The notes: generated by a model from the letters alone, not told the origin. DNA of 64,000 nt from Lachnospiraceae bacterium (GCA_017399685.1 JAFQBM010000056.1:1-64000); one strand, 5' to 3'; numbered from the stretch's first letter, positions 1-7,497 are shown. A program made the numbers and translations.

Positions 1-473
1 ATACTCTTCTAAACTCGACTCTTTCAAATAAGAATCCATCCATTCCATCATTCTATCTTTTATATAATAACAATAATAGGTCTCATGTTCAATGTACATA
101 CATTCATTTTCATAATCTTCAAAAACTCTAACTTGAAATGACATATCTTCCTCATTTACAAACTCAACTTCCCAGTATGGCTCTCCAAAAAATCCTGTAC
201 TCCATTCATGTACACTAGAATACGTTAATACATCCCCTTATTTTTCTTCGATATATTGGGTTGCAGTTTCGATGGCTGTAGGTTCTTCTTGTTCATGCGG
301 TATTCCCTTTTGAGGAATATGTGACATAATTATAAGAAATATCATTCCAGCTATTATCAAAAAGAAAACTATTATAAAAGGAAACAGACACGCAGCAATA
401 ATTATTATAATACTTTCTTCCATACTTTTCTTCGATTGTTTAGTTTTTCCTTTTTTTTGTTTGTGCTTTTCAT
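1..473 (-). pseudogene. Broken family C membrane protein (continues past left edge)
   Basis: A decayed paralogue of the intact gene at 1400-2191. Read on the minus strand, one hydrophobic helix is followed by a soluble part whose codons align with the intact copy almost throughout (for example VFEDYENECMYIE). Two lesions are visible. Between the ATG at 473 and the conserved QSKKS segment the spacing differs by two bases from the intact copy, which is a frameshift in an A-rich run. At 238-240 the Tyr codon TAT of the intact copy (GKYGDVLTYS) has become TAA. The frame stays open from 237 to the window edge, so the nonsense change looks recent. Translation could restart at the internal ATG at 423, giving a 61-residue membrane peptide. 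It is the last visible gene of the riboswitch-led unit beginning near 2350. Confidence 0.8.
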
Positions 474-577
474 ACTTTATTCTCTCTCATACTTTCTTCT
501 GTAGTCATTAATATACTCCTTGCTAAAATTGTAATATGCACGTTGTGTTACTATTAACATATGTTCATCTGAATAAA

Positions 578-1375
578 TCATTTTTCCTTCTTTGCTCTTA
601 ATTGATATTCTTCAAACCTTTCTTTAAAATCATCGTATTCAGTATTAATAACTTTATAGTTTATTATTCCAGCATAAGCATCATAAAAAGTATCCACTGG
701 CTCACCACCTCTATTTAACACTCCATTGTCAAAATATCTTCGTATATACTCTATCTCATCCTCCGTAGAGAATACATAAGCAACTGAACCTGTATTTATA
801 CTCATAACACCAGCCAAATCATAAATTGTATTATATAATTCCTCAATATTATAAACGTCCTCCATATTAATATACACTTCAATCATTACTTCTGATTCTC
901 TAATATCCCTCACCAAATCAATAGAATAATACTCTTCAATATATTCTTTACTCCCCTCCATATCAAATTTCCCACTTCCCATATATTTTTCATAATAAAA
1001 AATATACGGTTGACAATAGTATTCAATTCCGAGTTCGTCAAGCACTTCATTACATTTTTGCTGGAGTGTTCTAATTAATATTTCCTCTGCATATGTATCT
1101 TCCGAAATTCTACCATTCGGAACATAAGCATCAAAAATCATTTCCGGGTGATTTACAGGATAGCAAAGTGCATTAAATCCTCCATCATAAAAGTAAGATA
1201 ATATTTCAAAATCTTCCTCATACTTTTCCTTCAACAATTCTAAGGTAAGCTGACATTTTTCTTCATTTTCTTTTTCTTGCTGTACAGGCGATTTTAAATT
1301 TCCACATCCGCAAATACTTACAAACAGTCCAACTGTCATCATTAGAAATATTGCTCTTTTTAATATCTTTTTCAA
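578..1375 (-). CDS. Putative lipoprotein, function unknown
   Basis: A 265-residue protein with a typical lipoprotein signal: KK near the N-terminus, a hydrophobic stretch to about residue 22, then ICGC, where the Cys would be lipidated. The rest is acidic, Tyr-rich and soluble, and should sit on the outer face of the membrane. The start codon is TTG, chosen because a strong GGGAGGAG site lies about 8 bases upstream. It follows the family C gene at 1400-2191 by 24 bases and is probably cotranscribed with it. I do not recognise the domain. Pairing with family C membrane proteins suggests a shared envelope role, but that is inference. Confidence 0.75.
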   Translation of the reverse strand: MKKILKRAIFLMMTVGLFVSICGCGNLKSPVQQEKENEEKCQLTLELLKEKYEEDFEILSYFYDGGFNALCYPVNHPEMIFDAYVPNGRISEDTYAEEILIRTLQQKCNEVLDELGIEYYCQPYIFYYEKYMGSGKFDMEGSKEYIEEYYSIDLVRDIRESEVMIEVYINMEDVYNIEELYNTIYDLAGVMSINTGSVAYVFSTEDEIEYIRRYFDNGVLNRGGEPVDTFYDAYAGIINYKVINTEYDDFKERFEEYQLRAKKEK

Positions 1376-1399
1376 TAAAACGCTCCTCCCTTACTTTTC

Positions 1400-2191
1400 T
1401 TAATCTTCTTTGTTCTCTTCCTCTCCTAACTTCATAGAATCAATATAATGTTCATCTTGTAATCCGTCCTTATGTTCATCATACACTTGATTTTCATAAA
1501 CATATACAAAGACGCCTACCTCTTTATCAAGGTATGGCACTAATTCGTTTAATTCCCGAATCAATTGTCCACTATCACAAATATTGCGTTCTCTTTCTGG
1601 TATATACAGTTTAAACCATATAGCCCCTTTTTTATTTGATAATTGATTTACTATTTCCTCAGCACTATAATCAAGTTCCCATTCGGTTGATAATTCCATT
1701 CCCAAATTGTATTCCAAAACATAGTCCTCTAAGCTCGATTCTTTTAAATAAGAATCCATCCATTCCATCATTCTATCTTTTATGTAATAACAATAATAAG
1801 TCTCATTTTCTATATACATACATTCGTTTTCATAATCTTCAAAAACCCTAAAATCAAACATAATACCCTCATCATTTACAAATTTAACATCTCTGTAAAC
1901 TTCAGCATTAAAAATTCCAGTTCTTCCTTCATGTACAACAGAATACGTTAATACATCCCCATACTTGCCTTCGATATATTCAGTTACAGTTTCGATAGCT
2001 ACTGATTCTTTTTCTTCATGTGGTATTCCCTTTTGAACAATCGACTTAATTATAAGAATCAGTATTCCAACTATTATAAAAAAGAAAATTACTATAAAAG
2101 GAAACAAACAAGAAGCAATAATTAATTTAATACTCTCTTCCTTGCTTTTTTTTGATTGTTTTGTTTTTTTGATTTGATTTGTGTTTTTCAT
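1400..2191 (-). CDS. Family C single-pass membrane protein, function unknown
   Basis: 263 residues: a Lys-rich cytoplasmic N-terminus (about 1-20), one very hydrophobic helix (about 22-48), and a soluble C-terminal domain with conserved VFEDYENECMYIE and YYCYYIKDRMMEWMDSYL segments. Related copies are the broken gene at 1-473, the larger gene at 8988-9854 (shared EKYGKVLT/GKYGDVLT, SxDSxQLxxELxE and YENxVYDxxK patterns) and a fragment near 6268-6339. The start is the ATG at 2191, after a GGGGGAG site. It is the first gene after the riboswitch and terminator at 2215-2328, so its expression is probably set by c-di-GMP. No catalytic motif is visible. An immunity-type or envelope function is possible but not shown. 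Confidence 0.75.
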   Translation of the reverse strand: MKNTNQIKKTKQSKKSKEESIKLIIASCLFPFIVIFFFIIVGILILIIKSIVQKGIPHEEKESVAIETVTEYIEGKYGDVLTYSVVHEGRTGIFNAEVYRDVKFVNDEGIMFDFRVFEDYENECMYIENETYYCYYIKDRMMEWMDSYLKESSLEDYVLEYNLGMELSTEWELDYSAEEIVNQLSNKKGAIWFKLYIPERERNICDSGQLIRELNELVPYLDKEVGVFVYVYENQVYDEHKDGLQDEHYIDSMKLGEEENKED

Positions 2192-2214
2192 CCCTTCACT
2201 CCCCCTTTCTTTGT

Positions 2215-2255
2215 AAAAAAAATCGGTCGCAACAATATCACATCATTGCAACCGA
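2215..2255 (-). terminator. Rho-independent terminator, riboswitch expression platform 1
   Basis: On the minus strand a 10-bp stem, TCGGTTGCAA pairing with TTGCGACCGA (one G.U), is followed by a run of T (2215-2222). Its 5' arm contains the last strand of the aptamer (2248-2253), so aptamer folding and terminator folding exclude each other. It sits 23 bases upstream of the start at 2191. Confidence 0.85.
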
Positions 2256-2328
2256 ACTTTCATAGCATTTTCTTTCTCTTTGCCTTAGAATTCAAGTTTT
2301 GCGTCCTTACATTTCTGTAAGTTTGCCC
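2248..2328 (-). promoter_or_regulatory. c-di-GMP-I (GEMM-I) riboswitch aptamer, copy 1
   Basis: Read on the minus strand, the order of conserved elements matches the GEMM-I class: GGGCAAAC (2328-2321), a short stem capped by a GAAA tetraloop (CTTACAGAAATGTAAG), GGACGCAAA, CTAAGG as the tetraloop-receptor side, a second arm ending in GCTATGAAAG, and the closing GGTTGC strand (2253-2248) that pairs with GCAA at the 5' end. All the usual invariant blocks are present. The closing strand is shared with the downstream terminator. From this layout ligand binding should prevent termination (an ON switch), which is inference. Nearly identical to the copy at 8844-8925. Confidence 0.9.
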
Positions 2329-2355
2329 AAATATATTTTTCCTCTCATACACACA

Positions 2356-2384
2356 ACTATAATACAAAAGGCAGTTTTTGTAGA
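2356..2384 (-). promoter_or_regulatory. Promoter for riboswitch-led unit 1
   Basis: Minus-strand -35 TCTACA (2384-2379), 17-bp spacer, -10 TATAGT (2361-2356). It aligns position for position with the better promoter upstream of riboswitch copy 2 (5310-5338), which supports the assignment despite the weak -35. Confidence 0.55.
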
Positions 2385-2613
2385 TATCCACATGAACTAT
2401 ACACTGCTTTACTGCAATCAGAAACTCCTTTACGGACAGTTGATTATTTAGATTTGTGAACCTTTCTTTTCTTCTGTATTTTCACAATCCTATATCACAA
2501 ATAATCCGCAATCCTCAGCACTGTCTGTTCCTCCTGTTTTTCACACACAAGTTCAATACTTTCCTAAATAGCGGTTTTATCTTCTTCGAACAAAAATATA
2601 TCAAAATTCCTGT
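2385..2613. other. No intact gene; eroded coding sequence
   Basis: About 230 bases between the promoter at 2356-2384 and the end of the decayed RelE/ParE gene. On the minus strand there are short open runs interrupted by stops (for example a stretch reading EKQEEQTVLRIADYL then a stop), typical of an eroded gene. No intact frame, RNA or mobile element was recognised. Confidence 0.4.
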
Positions 2614-2939
2614 TTACAATCCAAATGTGCGATATAACCAAGTTCGGCTATCAACTAGCATATGTAAAATTCTTACTATGTAAATGGTATCCTCATCAAT
2701 CACATAATAAATTTTATAATTTTTATAGTAATCTTTTCGGACACCTACTTCGGCAAGCACCTCATCTTCATCTAATTCATTTCTCTCCGGAAATTAGTCA
2801 ACGAATTAATTTGCTTTCTTATTCCCCTAACTGTATTCACTGCAGCAGTTGGATTTTTCAACTCATAAGCAATATAATCTCCTGCACGTTCCAAGTCTTT
2901 CTCTGTTAATTCGGTGATTTTTATTTTATATTGCTTCAT
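2614..2939 (-). pseudogene. RelE/ParE-type toxin, frameshifted
   Basis: Starting at the ATG at 2939 the frame reads MKQYKIKITELTEKDLERAG, a typical RelE/ParE N-terminus (beta strand then long helix). After INSLTNF it shifts: the expected TTT CCG is TTC CGG, one T short, and the frame ends at once. In the next frame the rest of the family follows intact, VLAEVGVRKDYYKNYKIYYV, then VRILHMLVDSRTWL and a TAA at 2614-2616. A single-base deletion therefore inactivates an otherwise complete toxin of about 108 residues. The start overlaps the antitoxin gene by 14 bases. The family normally cleaves ribosome-bound mRNA or poisons gyrase; which one cannot be told here. Confidence 0.8.
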
Positions 2940-3093
2940 TTGTATATTTCTTCTCCAATCTATCACATACAACGTTAAAATCTTTTGTCTTTCCTTCTTT
3001 TATCTCTACTAATCCTGCCATTACAAGATTACGAACTTCTTTTTGCTGTTCAGCCAAAGTTCTTTTATAATCTTCTTGCACTGCAATAGCCAT
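2926..3093 (-). CDS. Antitoxin partner of the decayed RelE/ParE toxin
   Basis: A 55-residue frame, MAIAVQEDYKRTLAEQQKEV onward, ending KKYTNEAI. It is charged and probably helical, with the layout of a small type II antitoxin: an N-terminal helix and a C-terminal toxin-wrapping segment around FNVVCDRLEKKY. It overlaps the toxin start by 14 bases, as usual for such pairs. The start at 3093 is preferred over an ATG at 3102 because the GGATGG site is correctly spaced for the former. The frame is intact although its toxin is dead, so it may be relaxed from selection or may neutralise a toxin encoded elsewhere. Confidence 0.65.
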   Translation of the reverse strand: MAIAVQEDYKRTLAEQQKEVRNLVMAGLVEIKEGKTKDFNVVCDRLEKKYTNEAI

Positions 3094-3160
3094 AAAAACC
3101 ATCCCTTTCCTGTTTAATTTTAATATTAAAAAACTCTATTTTTTCCTATTGTTACTAATA

Positions 3161-3334
3161 TCATAACTTAGTTTTAACTTTATTGCAAGAATTGTATACA
3201 TATGGTTTGTGTTTGTATTTCTTTAATAAGTAATAAAGCATTCTTTGACTATTTTTATAAAATGGACTTTTAGCACCACATTGCAAAAAATATTCTTTAT
3301 CTGCTTCGTTTCGTTCTCTTAGTACATATGCCAT
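3161..3334 (-). pseudogene. N-terminal fragment of the 6998-7462 gene fused to unrelated tail
   Basis: The first ~25 codons (MAYVLRERNEADKEYFLQCG then KSPF) are nearly identical to the start of the intact gene at 6998-7462. After that the sequence diverges completely and runs through a Lys/Tyr-rich tail to a TGA at 3161-3163, giving a 57-residue frame. It marks the edge of the duplicated block (3277 onward matches 7398 onward). Probably a truncated, non-functional copy; expression of the fusion peptide cannot be excluded. Confidence 0.65.
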
Positions 3335-3369
3335 TATTTCAAATCCCCGCTACATATTTTTTCATTTAA

Positions 3370-3508
3370 CTACTTATTCTCTGAACAAATCAAATCAATT
3401 AATTTATTTCTAAATTCCTTGCTATCACAGAATTCATAAGCTTCTGTACATCCTAGATATCGAAAATCATCAAGAGCATACTTCTTCAGCAGTAATGTAT
3501 GTATCCAT
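3370..3508 (-). pseudogene. Decayed small frame downstream of a family A gene (block A)
   Basis: An ATG at 3508 follows the stop of the family A gene (3523) closely. After about ten codons (MDTYITAEE) the frame is lost, while another frame continues as YALDDFRYLGCTEAYEFCDS and ends ICSENK at a TAG (3370-3372). The same break is seen in the second copy at 7498-7637, so the frame was probably broken before the block was duplicated. Confidence 0.5.
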
Positions 3509-3522
3509 CTAAACCTAATCTC

Positions 3523-3945
3523 CTAAAACATAATTTTTATATTACAATTTTCATTTGGTCTTCCTGTATAACCATAAACCCTCAGTGCCTCACGCAAATC
3601 ATCAAGAAAATGTTCTTCCTCACAATACGGAAACACAGTATCAATTAGATATTTCTTCGGAAGTTCCCATATAACAGTATTGTTTGCCTCAGTTCTACAA
3701 TAAAACTGAACTCGATAATCCTTTCCATTCCATATAAAAATAAAGACACACTCATTTGAATGTTCTCTATCATATGTGGTATCTAACAGATACATTTTTC
3801 TCTCCTTATCAACCGTCCAATACCATGGATTTCTCTTTGGTGTCTCATCAATAATGCGTCCAAATCCAAAATGTGGTTGCATAATCCCCCAAGAGTTAAA
3901 CTCTTCCTTTTGTTCATTCGTCAGTTTCTCATTAATAAAAGCCAT
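3523..3945 (-). CDS. Family A small protein (copy A1), function unknown
   Basis: 140 residues from the preferred start at 3945 (MAFINEKLTNEQKEEFNSWG). A longer frame reaches 4014, but the AAAGGA site 7 bases before 3945 and alignment with the copies at 4173 and 8301 support the shorter protein. Conserved features are a N-terminal helix ending in NSWGIMQP, a GFGRII turn, YWTVDKER, FIFIWNGKDYRVQFY and a C-terminal DDLREALRVYG helix. It appears soluble, with no signal peptide. Tandem paralogous copies of one small soluble protein are typical of immunity-protein arrays, but no domain was recognised. It belongs to the unit led by riboswitch copy 2. Confidence 0.75.
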   Translation of the reverse strand: MAFINEKLTNEQKEEFNSWGIMQPHFGFGRIIDETPKRNPWYWTVDKERKMYLLDTTYDREHSNECVFIFIWNGKDYRVQFYCRTEANNTVIWELPKKYLIDTVFPYCEEEHFLDDLREALRVYGYTGRPNENCNIKIMF

Positions 3946-3992
3946 GTCTTTTCCTTTCTCGCCAAAAGGCGAATAAATCATTTTAAACTTAC

Positions 3993-4158
3993 CTAATATG
4001 ATACATTTCTCCAATAAATTCCAATATGTATTAGTTTATCATCCTTAGTCAACTCATCATAAGCAGTTCTTCTTGCTATGAAAACAATACAGTAACACAC
4101 GAAGGAATCCGCGATTTTCCAAAACTACTTAACGCTCTGGATATTTCTATGTATCCAT
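3993..4158 (-). pseudogene. Decayed small frame between two family A genes (block A)
   Basis: Two overlapping frames look like parts of one former gene. One reads DGYIEISRALSSFGKSRIPS and stops; the next reads RRTAYDELTKDDKLIHIGIY and ends at a TAG (3993-3995). An identical arrangement occurs at 8121-8286, so the frameshift is older than the duplication. No intact product is predicted. Confidence 0.5.
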
Positions 4159-4172
4159 CTAAATCTAATCTC

Positions 4173-4601
4173 CTAAAACATAAATTTTGTATTACAAATT
4201 TTATTGTATTCATCTGGCATACCATCAAAACCATATGCCGTCAACGCATCACGCAAATCGTCCAAAAATTGTTCTTGCTCACAGTACGGAAAAACACTGT
4301 CTATTAAATATTTGTTTGGAAGTTCCCACACAACAACACCATCTTTTTCATTTCTACGATAGAATTGAACTCTATAATCTTTTTTATTCCATATAAAAAT
4401 AAACACATGTTCATCAGGATAATCTCTATCATATGAAGTGTTTAAAAGATAAATTTCTCTTTCATTATCAACAGTCCAATATCGTGGTTTTAACGGTTCC
4501 TCACTAATAACACGTCCAAAACCAAAAAATGGTTGCATAATTCCCCACGAATTAAACTCTTCTCTTTGTTCAAGTGTTAATCTTTCATTTATAAAAAGCA
4601 T
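4173..4601 (-). CDS. Family A small protein (copy A2), function unknown
   Basis: 142 residues starting MLFINERLTLEQREEFNSWG after a clear AGGAGG site. Same pattern as copy A1: GFGRVI, YWTVDNERE, FIFIWNKKDYRVQFYRR and a C-terminal helix, DDLRDALTAYG. It is closest to the copy at 8301-8732. It differs by lacking the RNP residues before YWTVD, which the other three copies have. Soluble and non-secreted by appearance. It follows the family B gene by about 55 bases in the unit led by riboswitch copy 2. Function unknown; an immunity-like role is inference from paralogue clustering. Confidence 0.75.
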   Translation of the reverse strand: MLFINERLTLEQREEFNSWGIMQPFFGFGRVISEEPLKPRYWTVDNEREIYLLNTSYDRDYPDEHVFIFIWNKKDYRVQFYRRNEKDGVVVWELPNKYLIDSVFPYCEQEQFLDDLRDALTAYGFDGMPDEYNKICNTKFMF

Positions 4602-4655
4602 ACTATTTCCTCCTATTATGTATTCAAGTATTTCCGTATATTTTTCTATTATTTC

Positions 4656-5159
4656 TTATATCTTATCATAACAAACATATCCTTTATATCCTTCATAATG
4701 CCATGTCATTTTACTTGATGTATTTCCTTTCCTTTTTCCATAAAACATGACGGTATACATATCTTCTATTACTTTTTTTATTTCTTCTTCCTTTTCTGCT
4801 AAACTGGAAGGTACAAATATTTGAACCATATCTATCCAGCCACCCCAGTCACCCATTTCTACTACTACTATCTCTTCTTCAATAAACAAAAACAATGCAT
4901 GAAAAAACTCTACTCTAAACTTATATTCCGGACAGCTATCATGATAACCACACTTCATTAAACAAACTTTTTTTTCATCATCTTGTACGACCCATTCATT
5001 AAATTCAAAATAGCCAACAAAGGTAAAAGGATTAAATAAAAACTCTTCCGGATTCTCAAAGTCATTCTTTAGCATTTTAGCAATTTTTACAGCAATTTCG
5101 TACTTTTTCCTCAAACCCTCCTCCTCTTCTTTTGTAATTTTTTGATATTTATATCCCAT
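4656..5159 (-). CDS. Family B small protein (copy B1), function unknown
   Basis: 167 residues, first gene after riboswitch copy 2, with a GGGAGG site before the ATG at 5159. The N-terminus MGYKYQKITKEEEEGLRKKY is a charged helix. The middle has KKVCLMKCGY and a hydrophobic strand FFHALFLFIEEEIVVVEM, followed by QIFVPSSLAEKEEEIKKVIE. A paralogue at 6422-6931 shares this whole order (KYQKITEEEE, KKVCLMKSGY, ALFLFIEEKIVIAEI, IFVPTSLAEKEDEIKK). It has no signal peptide and looks cytoplasmic. Only the first few codons survive in the matching position of block B (8743-8779). Function not recognised. Confidence 0.75.
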   Translation of the reverse strand: MGYKYQKITKEEEEGLRKKYEIAVKIAKMLKNDFENPEEFLFNPFTFVGYFEFNEWVVQDDEKKVCLMKCGYHDSCPEYKFRVEFFHALFLFIEEEIVVVEMGDWGGWIDMVQIFVPSSLAEKEEEIKKVIEDMYTVMFYGKRKGNTSSKMTWHYEGYKGYVCYDKI

Positions 5160-5174
5160 AGATTTTCCTCCCTT

Positions 5175-5215
5175 AAAATAAAAATGGTCACAATGATACC
5201 ATTATCATTGCAACC
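5175..5215 (-). terminator. Rho-independent terminator, riboswitch expression platform 2
   Basis: Minus-strand stem of 13 bp, GGTTGCAATGATA with TATCATTGTGACC (two G.U pairs), a four-base loop, then ATTTTTATTTT. The 5' arm contains the aptamer closing strand (5215-5210). The stem differs in sequence from copies 1 and 3 yet keeps pairing, which is evidence of selection on structure. Confidence 0.85.
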
Positions 5216-5283
5216 GAACTTTCATAGCACTTTTCTGCCTTAGAATTCAAGTTTTGCGTCCTTACATTTCTGTAAGTTTGCCA
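5210..5283 (-). promoter_or_regulatory. c-di-GMP-I (GEMM-I) riboswitch aptamer, copy 2
   Basis: Same conserved blocks as copy 1: TGGCAAAC, the GAAA-capped stem CTTACAGAAATGTAAG, GGACGCAAA, TTCTAAGGC, GCTATGAAAG and the closing GGTTGC. The variable second arm is shorter (GGCAGAAAAGTGC in place of the longer loop in copies 1 and 3), as expected for a loop that tolerates change. Placed between a good promoter (5310-5338) and a terminator, it controls the family B gene at 4656 and genes after it. Confidence 0.9.
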
Positions 5284-5309
5284 AATACATTTTCTTTTTC
5301 ATATATATG

Positions 5310-5338
5310 ACAATAATATAGTAGTCGTTTTTTGTCAA
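5310..5338 (-). promoter_or_regulatory. Promoter for riboswitch-led unit 2
   Basis: Minus-strand -35 TTGACA (5338-5333), 17-bp spacer, -10 TATTGT (5315-5310). The predicted start near 5303 lies about 20 bases before the aptamer, so the riboswitch is within the 5' leader. Confidence 0.7.
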
Positions 5339-5498
5339 TATTTGAATTATATTCTTTCTATGCATCATTTATGATAATTATAATTATTTTTCGAAATAAC
5401 ATGCATTCAAAAAACATTTCGATATTGCTAAATCAGGAAATTTACGAAAATCTAATTATTTTTGTATTCACCATTTTGTTCTTTTTCATCTATCTCCA

Positions 5499-6083
5499 CT
5501 ATTTTAATTCTGTCATATCATAACCGTCTTGAAAGATACATTTTTTGAATTGTTTTACATAGCCTCCAGAAAAAAGATAAACACAATATACGACAAAAGA
5601 AATCCCGGCAACCGCCATAAAAGTGTACATAATAATGTGACTTTCCAGTCCATAATCATAATAATCAAACCAAAGAGTTAAAAATAGCAAAACAATAGTA
5701 AAAACAACCAATGCCGCAGGGAAACACTTGCGTACCATGTATCTATAAACAGTATGAAACATATCTTCATTATTTCTTCGTAATTTCTGCTGTTCTTTGC
5801 AATAATGTTCCCTCAATTTTCTTTTTGTTGCTTTTTCACGCATATACAGCTCTGTCTTAGTTTTTTTCTTCCATATTTCTGCATAAATTAAGATTACACC
5901 GGAAAAAACTAAAACGATTACTATTATAGCCAAAAAGATTCCTTCTACAACAGGTAAGTCTTCCCAGATACCTATCCCTGTTACTCCAAAAAATACTGCC
6001 ACAACAAAACAAACCACAGCAAGTAAAATCGGGTGTTCCTTTTTCTTCTCCGATCCAGCAGGCGTTTTCTTTCTATCTTTCAT
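5499..6083 (-). CDS. Membrane protein with four helices, function unknown
   Basis: 194 residues. Two helices lie near the N-terminus (about 20-42 and 48-68), then a Lys/Arg-rich cytoplasmic segment (KKKTKTELYMREKATKRKL), then two more helices (about 120-140 and 150-172). A short hydrophilic tail ends DGYDMTELK. The start has a GAAGGA site. It is the last intact gene before riboswitch copy 2 and probably the distal gene of unit 3, which starts at 8936. No family recognised. Small four-helix membrane proteins also occur as immunity proteins against membrane-targeting toxins, but that is only a possibility. Confidence 0.65.
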   Translation of the reverse strand: MKDRKKTPAGSEKKKEHPILLAVVCFVVAVFFGVTGIGIWEDLPVVEGIFLAIIVIVLVFSGVILIYAEIWKKKTKTELYMREKATKRKLREHYCKEQQKLRRNNEDMFHTVYRYMVRKCFPAALVVFTIVLLFLTLWFDYYDYGLESHIIMYTFMAVAGISFVVYCVYLFSGGYVKQFKKCIFQDGYDMTELK

Positions 6084-6115
6084 TTCTTTCTATCCTTCAT
6101 TTCTGCAAGTTCTGC

Positions 6116-6339
6116 TTATGATATACTTTCCTTTTTTTGTATTTCAATTAACCTAACAATAATTTCCTGGTCATCATCTGCCACATAATAAGTCGGTCTG
6201 CTCATTTTTAACATGGGCATCAATATACGTTTGGTATCCTTGATATCATCGTACATCGTATTTGATGTTACTTCAATACTTTTCCATATTTTTCTTCCAT
6301 GTACTCTGTGGCTGTTTTTTCGGTCTCCGACTTTAAATT
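6116..6339 (-). pseudogene. Gene fragments, including a family C remnant
   Basis: Two remnants. At 6268-6339 the minus strand reads EKTATEYMEEKYGKVL then a stop, matching the EKTATKYMEEKYGKVL segment of the family C gene at 8988-9854. At 6116-6220 a 34-codon frame containing MSRPTYYVADDDQEIIVRLI is open but has no recognised relatives. With 6084-6421 otherwise empty, this looks like the scar of one or more deleted genes. Confidence 0.55.
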
Positions 6340-6421
6340 GTTGTTATTATCAACATTCTTCTTCCTGGATTTATTATTGTTCCTATTTTTTCTATATATT
6401 TAATTATTTTTTTATATTTTT

Positions 6422-6931
6422 TCAATCAATTCGCATCTCCTTATCATAAATGGTATATTCAAAAAAATTATAATAAAATCTACGTATAGACATCTCCGAA
6501 CCTTCTTCACCATGTACTAAAATAATATATGTATCTTCAATCATTTTTTTTATTTCGTCTTCCTTTTCTGCTAAACTAGTTGGCACAAAAATTTGATATA
6601 TTTCTACCCATTTAGCATAATCATTTATTTCCGCAATAACTATCTTTTCTTCTATAAATAAAAATAATGCAAATGTACACTCTGCTGCCCATCTATACTC
6701 TGGATTTTTACTAAAATAACCACTTTTCATAAGACAGACTTTTTTTTCTTCATCCTGCACTACCTTATCATTAAATTTAAAGAAATCTACATTTGTAAAA
6801 GGATTCATTCCTCTTCCCATTGGATCTTCAAATGTATTCTTTATAACTTCTGCAATATTTACGGCAATTTCATACTTTTCTCTTAAACTTGCTTCCTCTT
6901 CTTCTGTAATTTTTTGATATTTGTATGTCAT
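6422..6931 (-). CDS. Family B small protein (copy B2), function unknown
   Basis: 169 residues from the start at 6931 (MTYKYQKITEEEEASLREKY). An in-frame ATG at 6961 exists, but GAGGAGG lies 7 bases before 6931 and the shorter start matches copy B1 exactly. Shared features with B1 are listed there; the C-terminus diverges (RRFYYNFFEYTIYDKE). It lies in unit 3 between the 154-residue gene and the four-helix membrane protein. Codon usage is as AT-rich as the rest of the island. Function unknown. Confidence 0.75.
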   Translation of the reverse strand: MTYKYQKITEEEEASLREKYEIAVNIAEVIKNTFEDPMGRGMNPFTNVDFFKFNDKVVQDEEKKVCLMKSGYFSKNPEYRWAAECTFALFLFIEEKIVIAEINDYAKWVEIYQIFVPTSLAEKEDEIKKMIEDTYIILVHGEEGSEMSIRRFYYNFFEYTIYDKEMRID

Positions 6932-6997
6932 ATGTTTCCCTCCTCTAATCCATTGTTTCAATCCACTCTTTAACTTTACTACTTTTCAAACGTATAC

Positions 6998-7462
6998 CTA
7001 TATCCACTTCACATTTTCATCCATAAATACTACCTTTTCACAAACGGATGACTTATATCTCTTAAAATCATATGTAGTGAAACAACTTTTAATAATTTCT
7101 ATAATTCCTTCCTTTTCATTGTTATCAGTAACCTCCTCTGTGCATACACACTTTATTTTATAAAGACTTTCAAACTTATCTTTTCCATTTAACTCCTCAA
7201 ACCATTTTTCATAACTATAAAATTCTACAGTATACTTTTTTCCTTTCCATATAATAGCACAATAACATGCCATTTCAGACCATTCCGTTCCATCTTCTTT
7301 CATAATTCCCTGTCCACCTAGCAAAAACATTTTAACATCTTCTTCTACATTTTCCACTATGTATTTCCCAAAACTCGGTGTTCCTCCAAATGGACTTTCA
7401 ACACCACATTGCAAAAAATATTCTTTATCTGCTTCGTTTCGTTCTCTTAGTACATATGCCAT
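6998..7462 (-). CDS. Family A-like small protein, function unknown
   Basis: 154 residues. The layout recalls family A at low similarity: a N-terminal charged helix (RERNEADKEYFLQCG in place of TLEQREEFNSWG), a Gly-rich turn with SFGKYI, then AIIWKGKKYTVEFYSY matching FIFIWNKKDYRVQFYRR, and a C-terminal helix. I infer a shared fold. Cysteines are frequent (CYC, KCVC). A truncated copy of its first ~25 codons is at 3161-3334. The ATG at 7462 has a GGGGAG site. Function unknown. Confidence 0.7.
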   Translation of the reverse strand: MAYVLRERNEADKEYFLQCGVESPFGGTPSFGKYIVENVEEDVKMFLLGGQGIMKEDGTEWSEMACYCAIIWKGKKYTVEFYSYEKWFEELNGKDKFESLYKIKCVCTEEVTDNNEKEGIIEIIKSCFTTYDFKRYKSSVCEKVVFMDENVKWI

Positions 7463-7497
7463 TATTACAACTCCCCGCTACATATTTTTTCATTTAA

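Larger units (their letters stand above)
3277..5295. repeat. Segmental duplication, block A
   Basis: Block A matches block B (7398-8936) along most of its length: the start of the 154-residue gene, a decayed small frame, a 140-residue family A gene, a second decayed frame, a 142-residue family A gene, the start of the family B gene and the riboswitch. Matching genes are offset by 4128-4131 bases. Block A keeps the whole family B gene (4656-5159), which block B has lost; this accounts for most of the length difference. Confidence 0.85.

Noticed and set aside
1636-1851. Plus-strand open frames opposite the island genes and many others across the window
   Set aside because: They lie antisense to well-supported minus-strand genes, lack ribosome sites and have compositions expected of shadow frames.
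2285-2345. A conserved reading ending ANLQKCKDAKLEF before a stop, seen in all three island repeats
   Set aside because: The frame upstream differs between copies because of a one-base indel (GGG/GG), while the nucleotides match the GEMM-I aptamer blocks exactly. The peptide is a by-product of the RNA motif.
3370-3508. Programmed frameshift in the small frames following family A genes
   Set aside because: No slippery heptamer or downstream pseudoknot was seen, and the breaks are shared by duplicated, otherwise decaying copies; ordinary decay is simpler.
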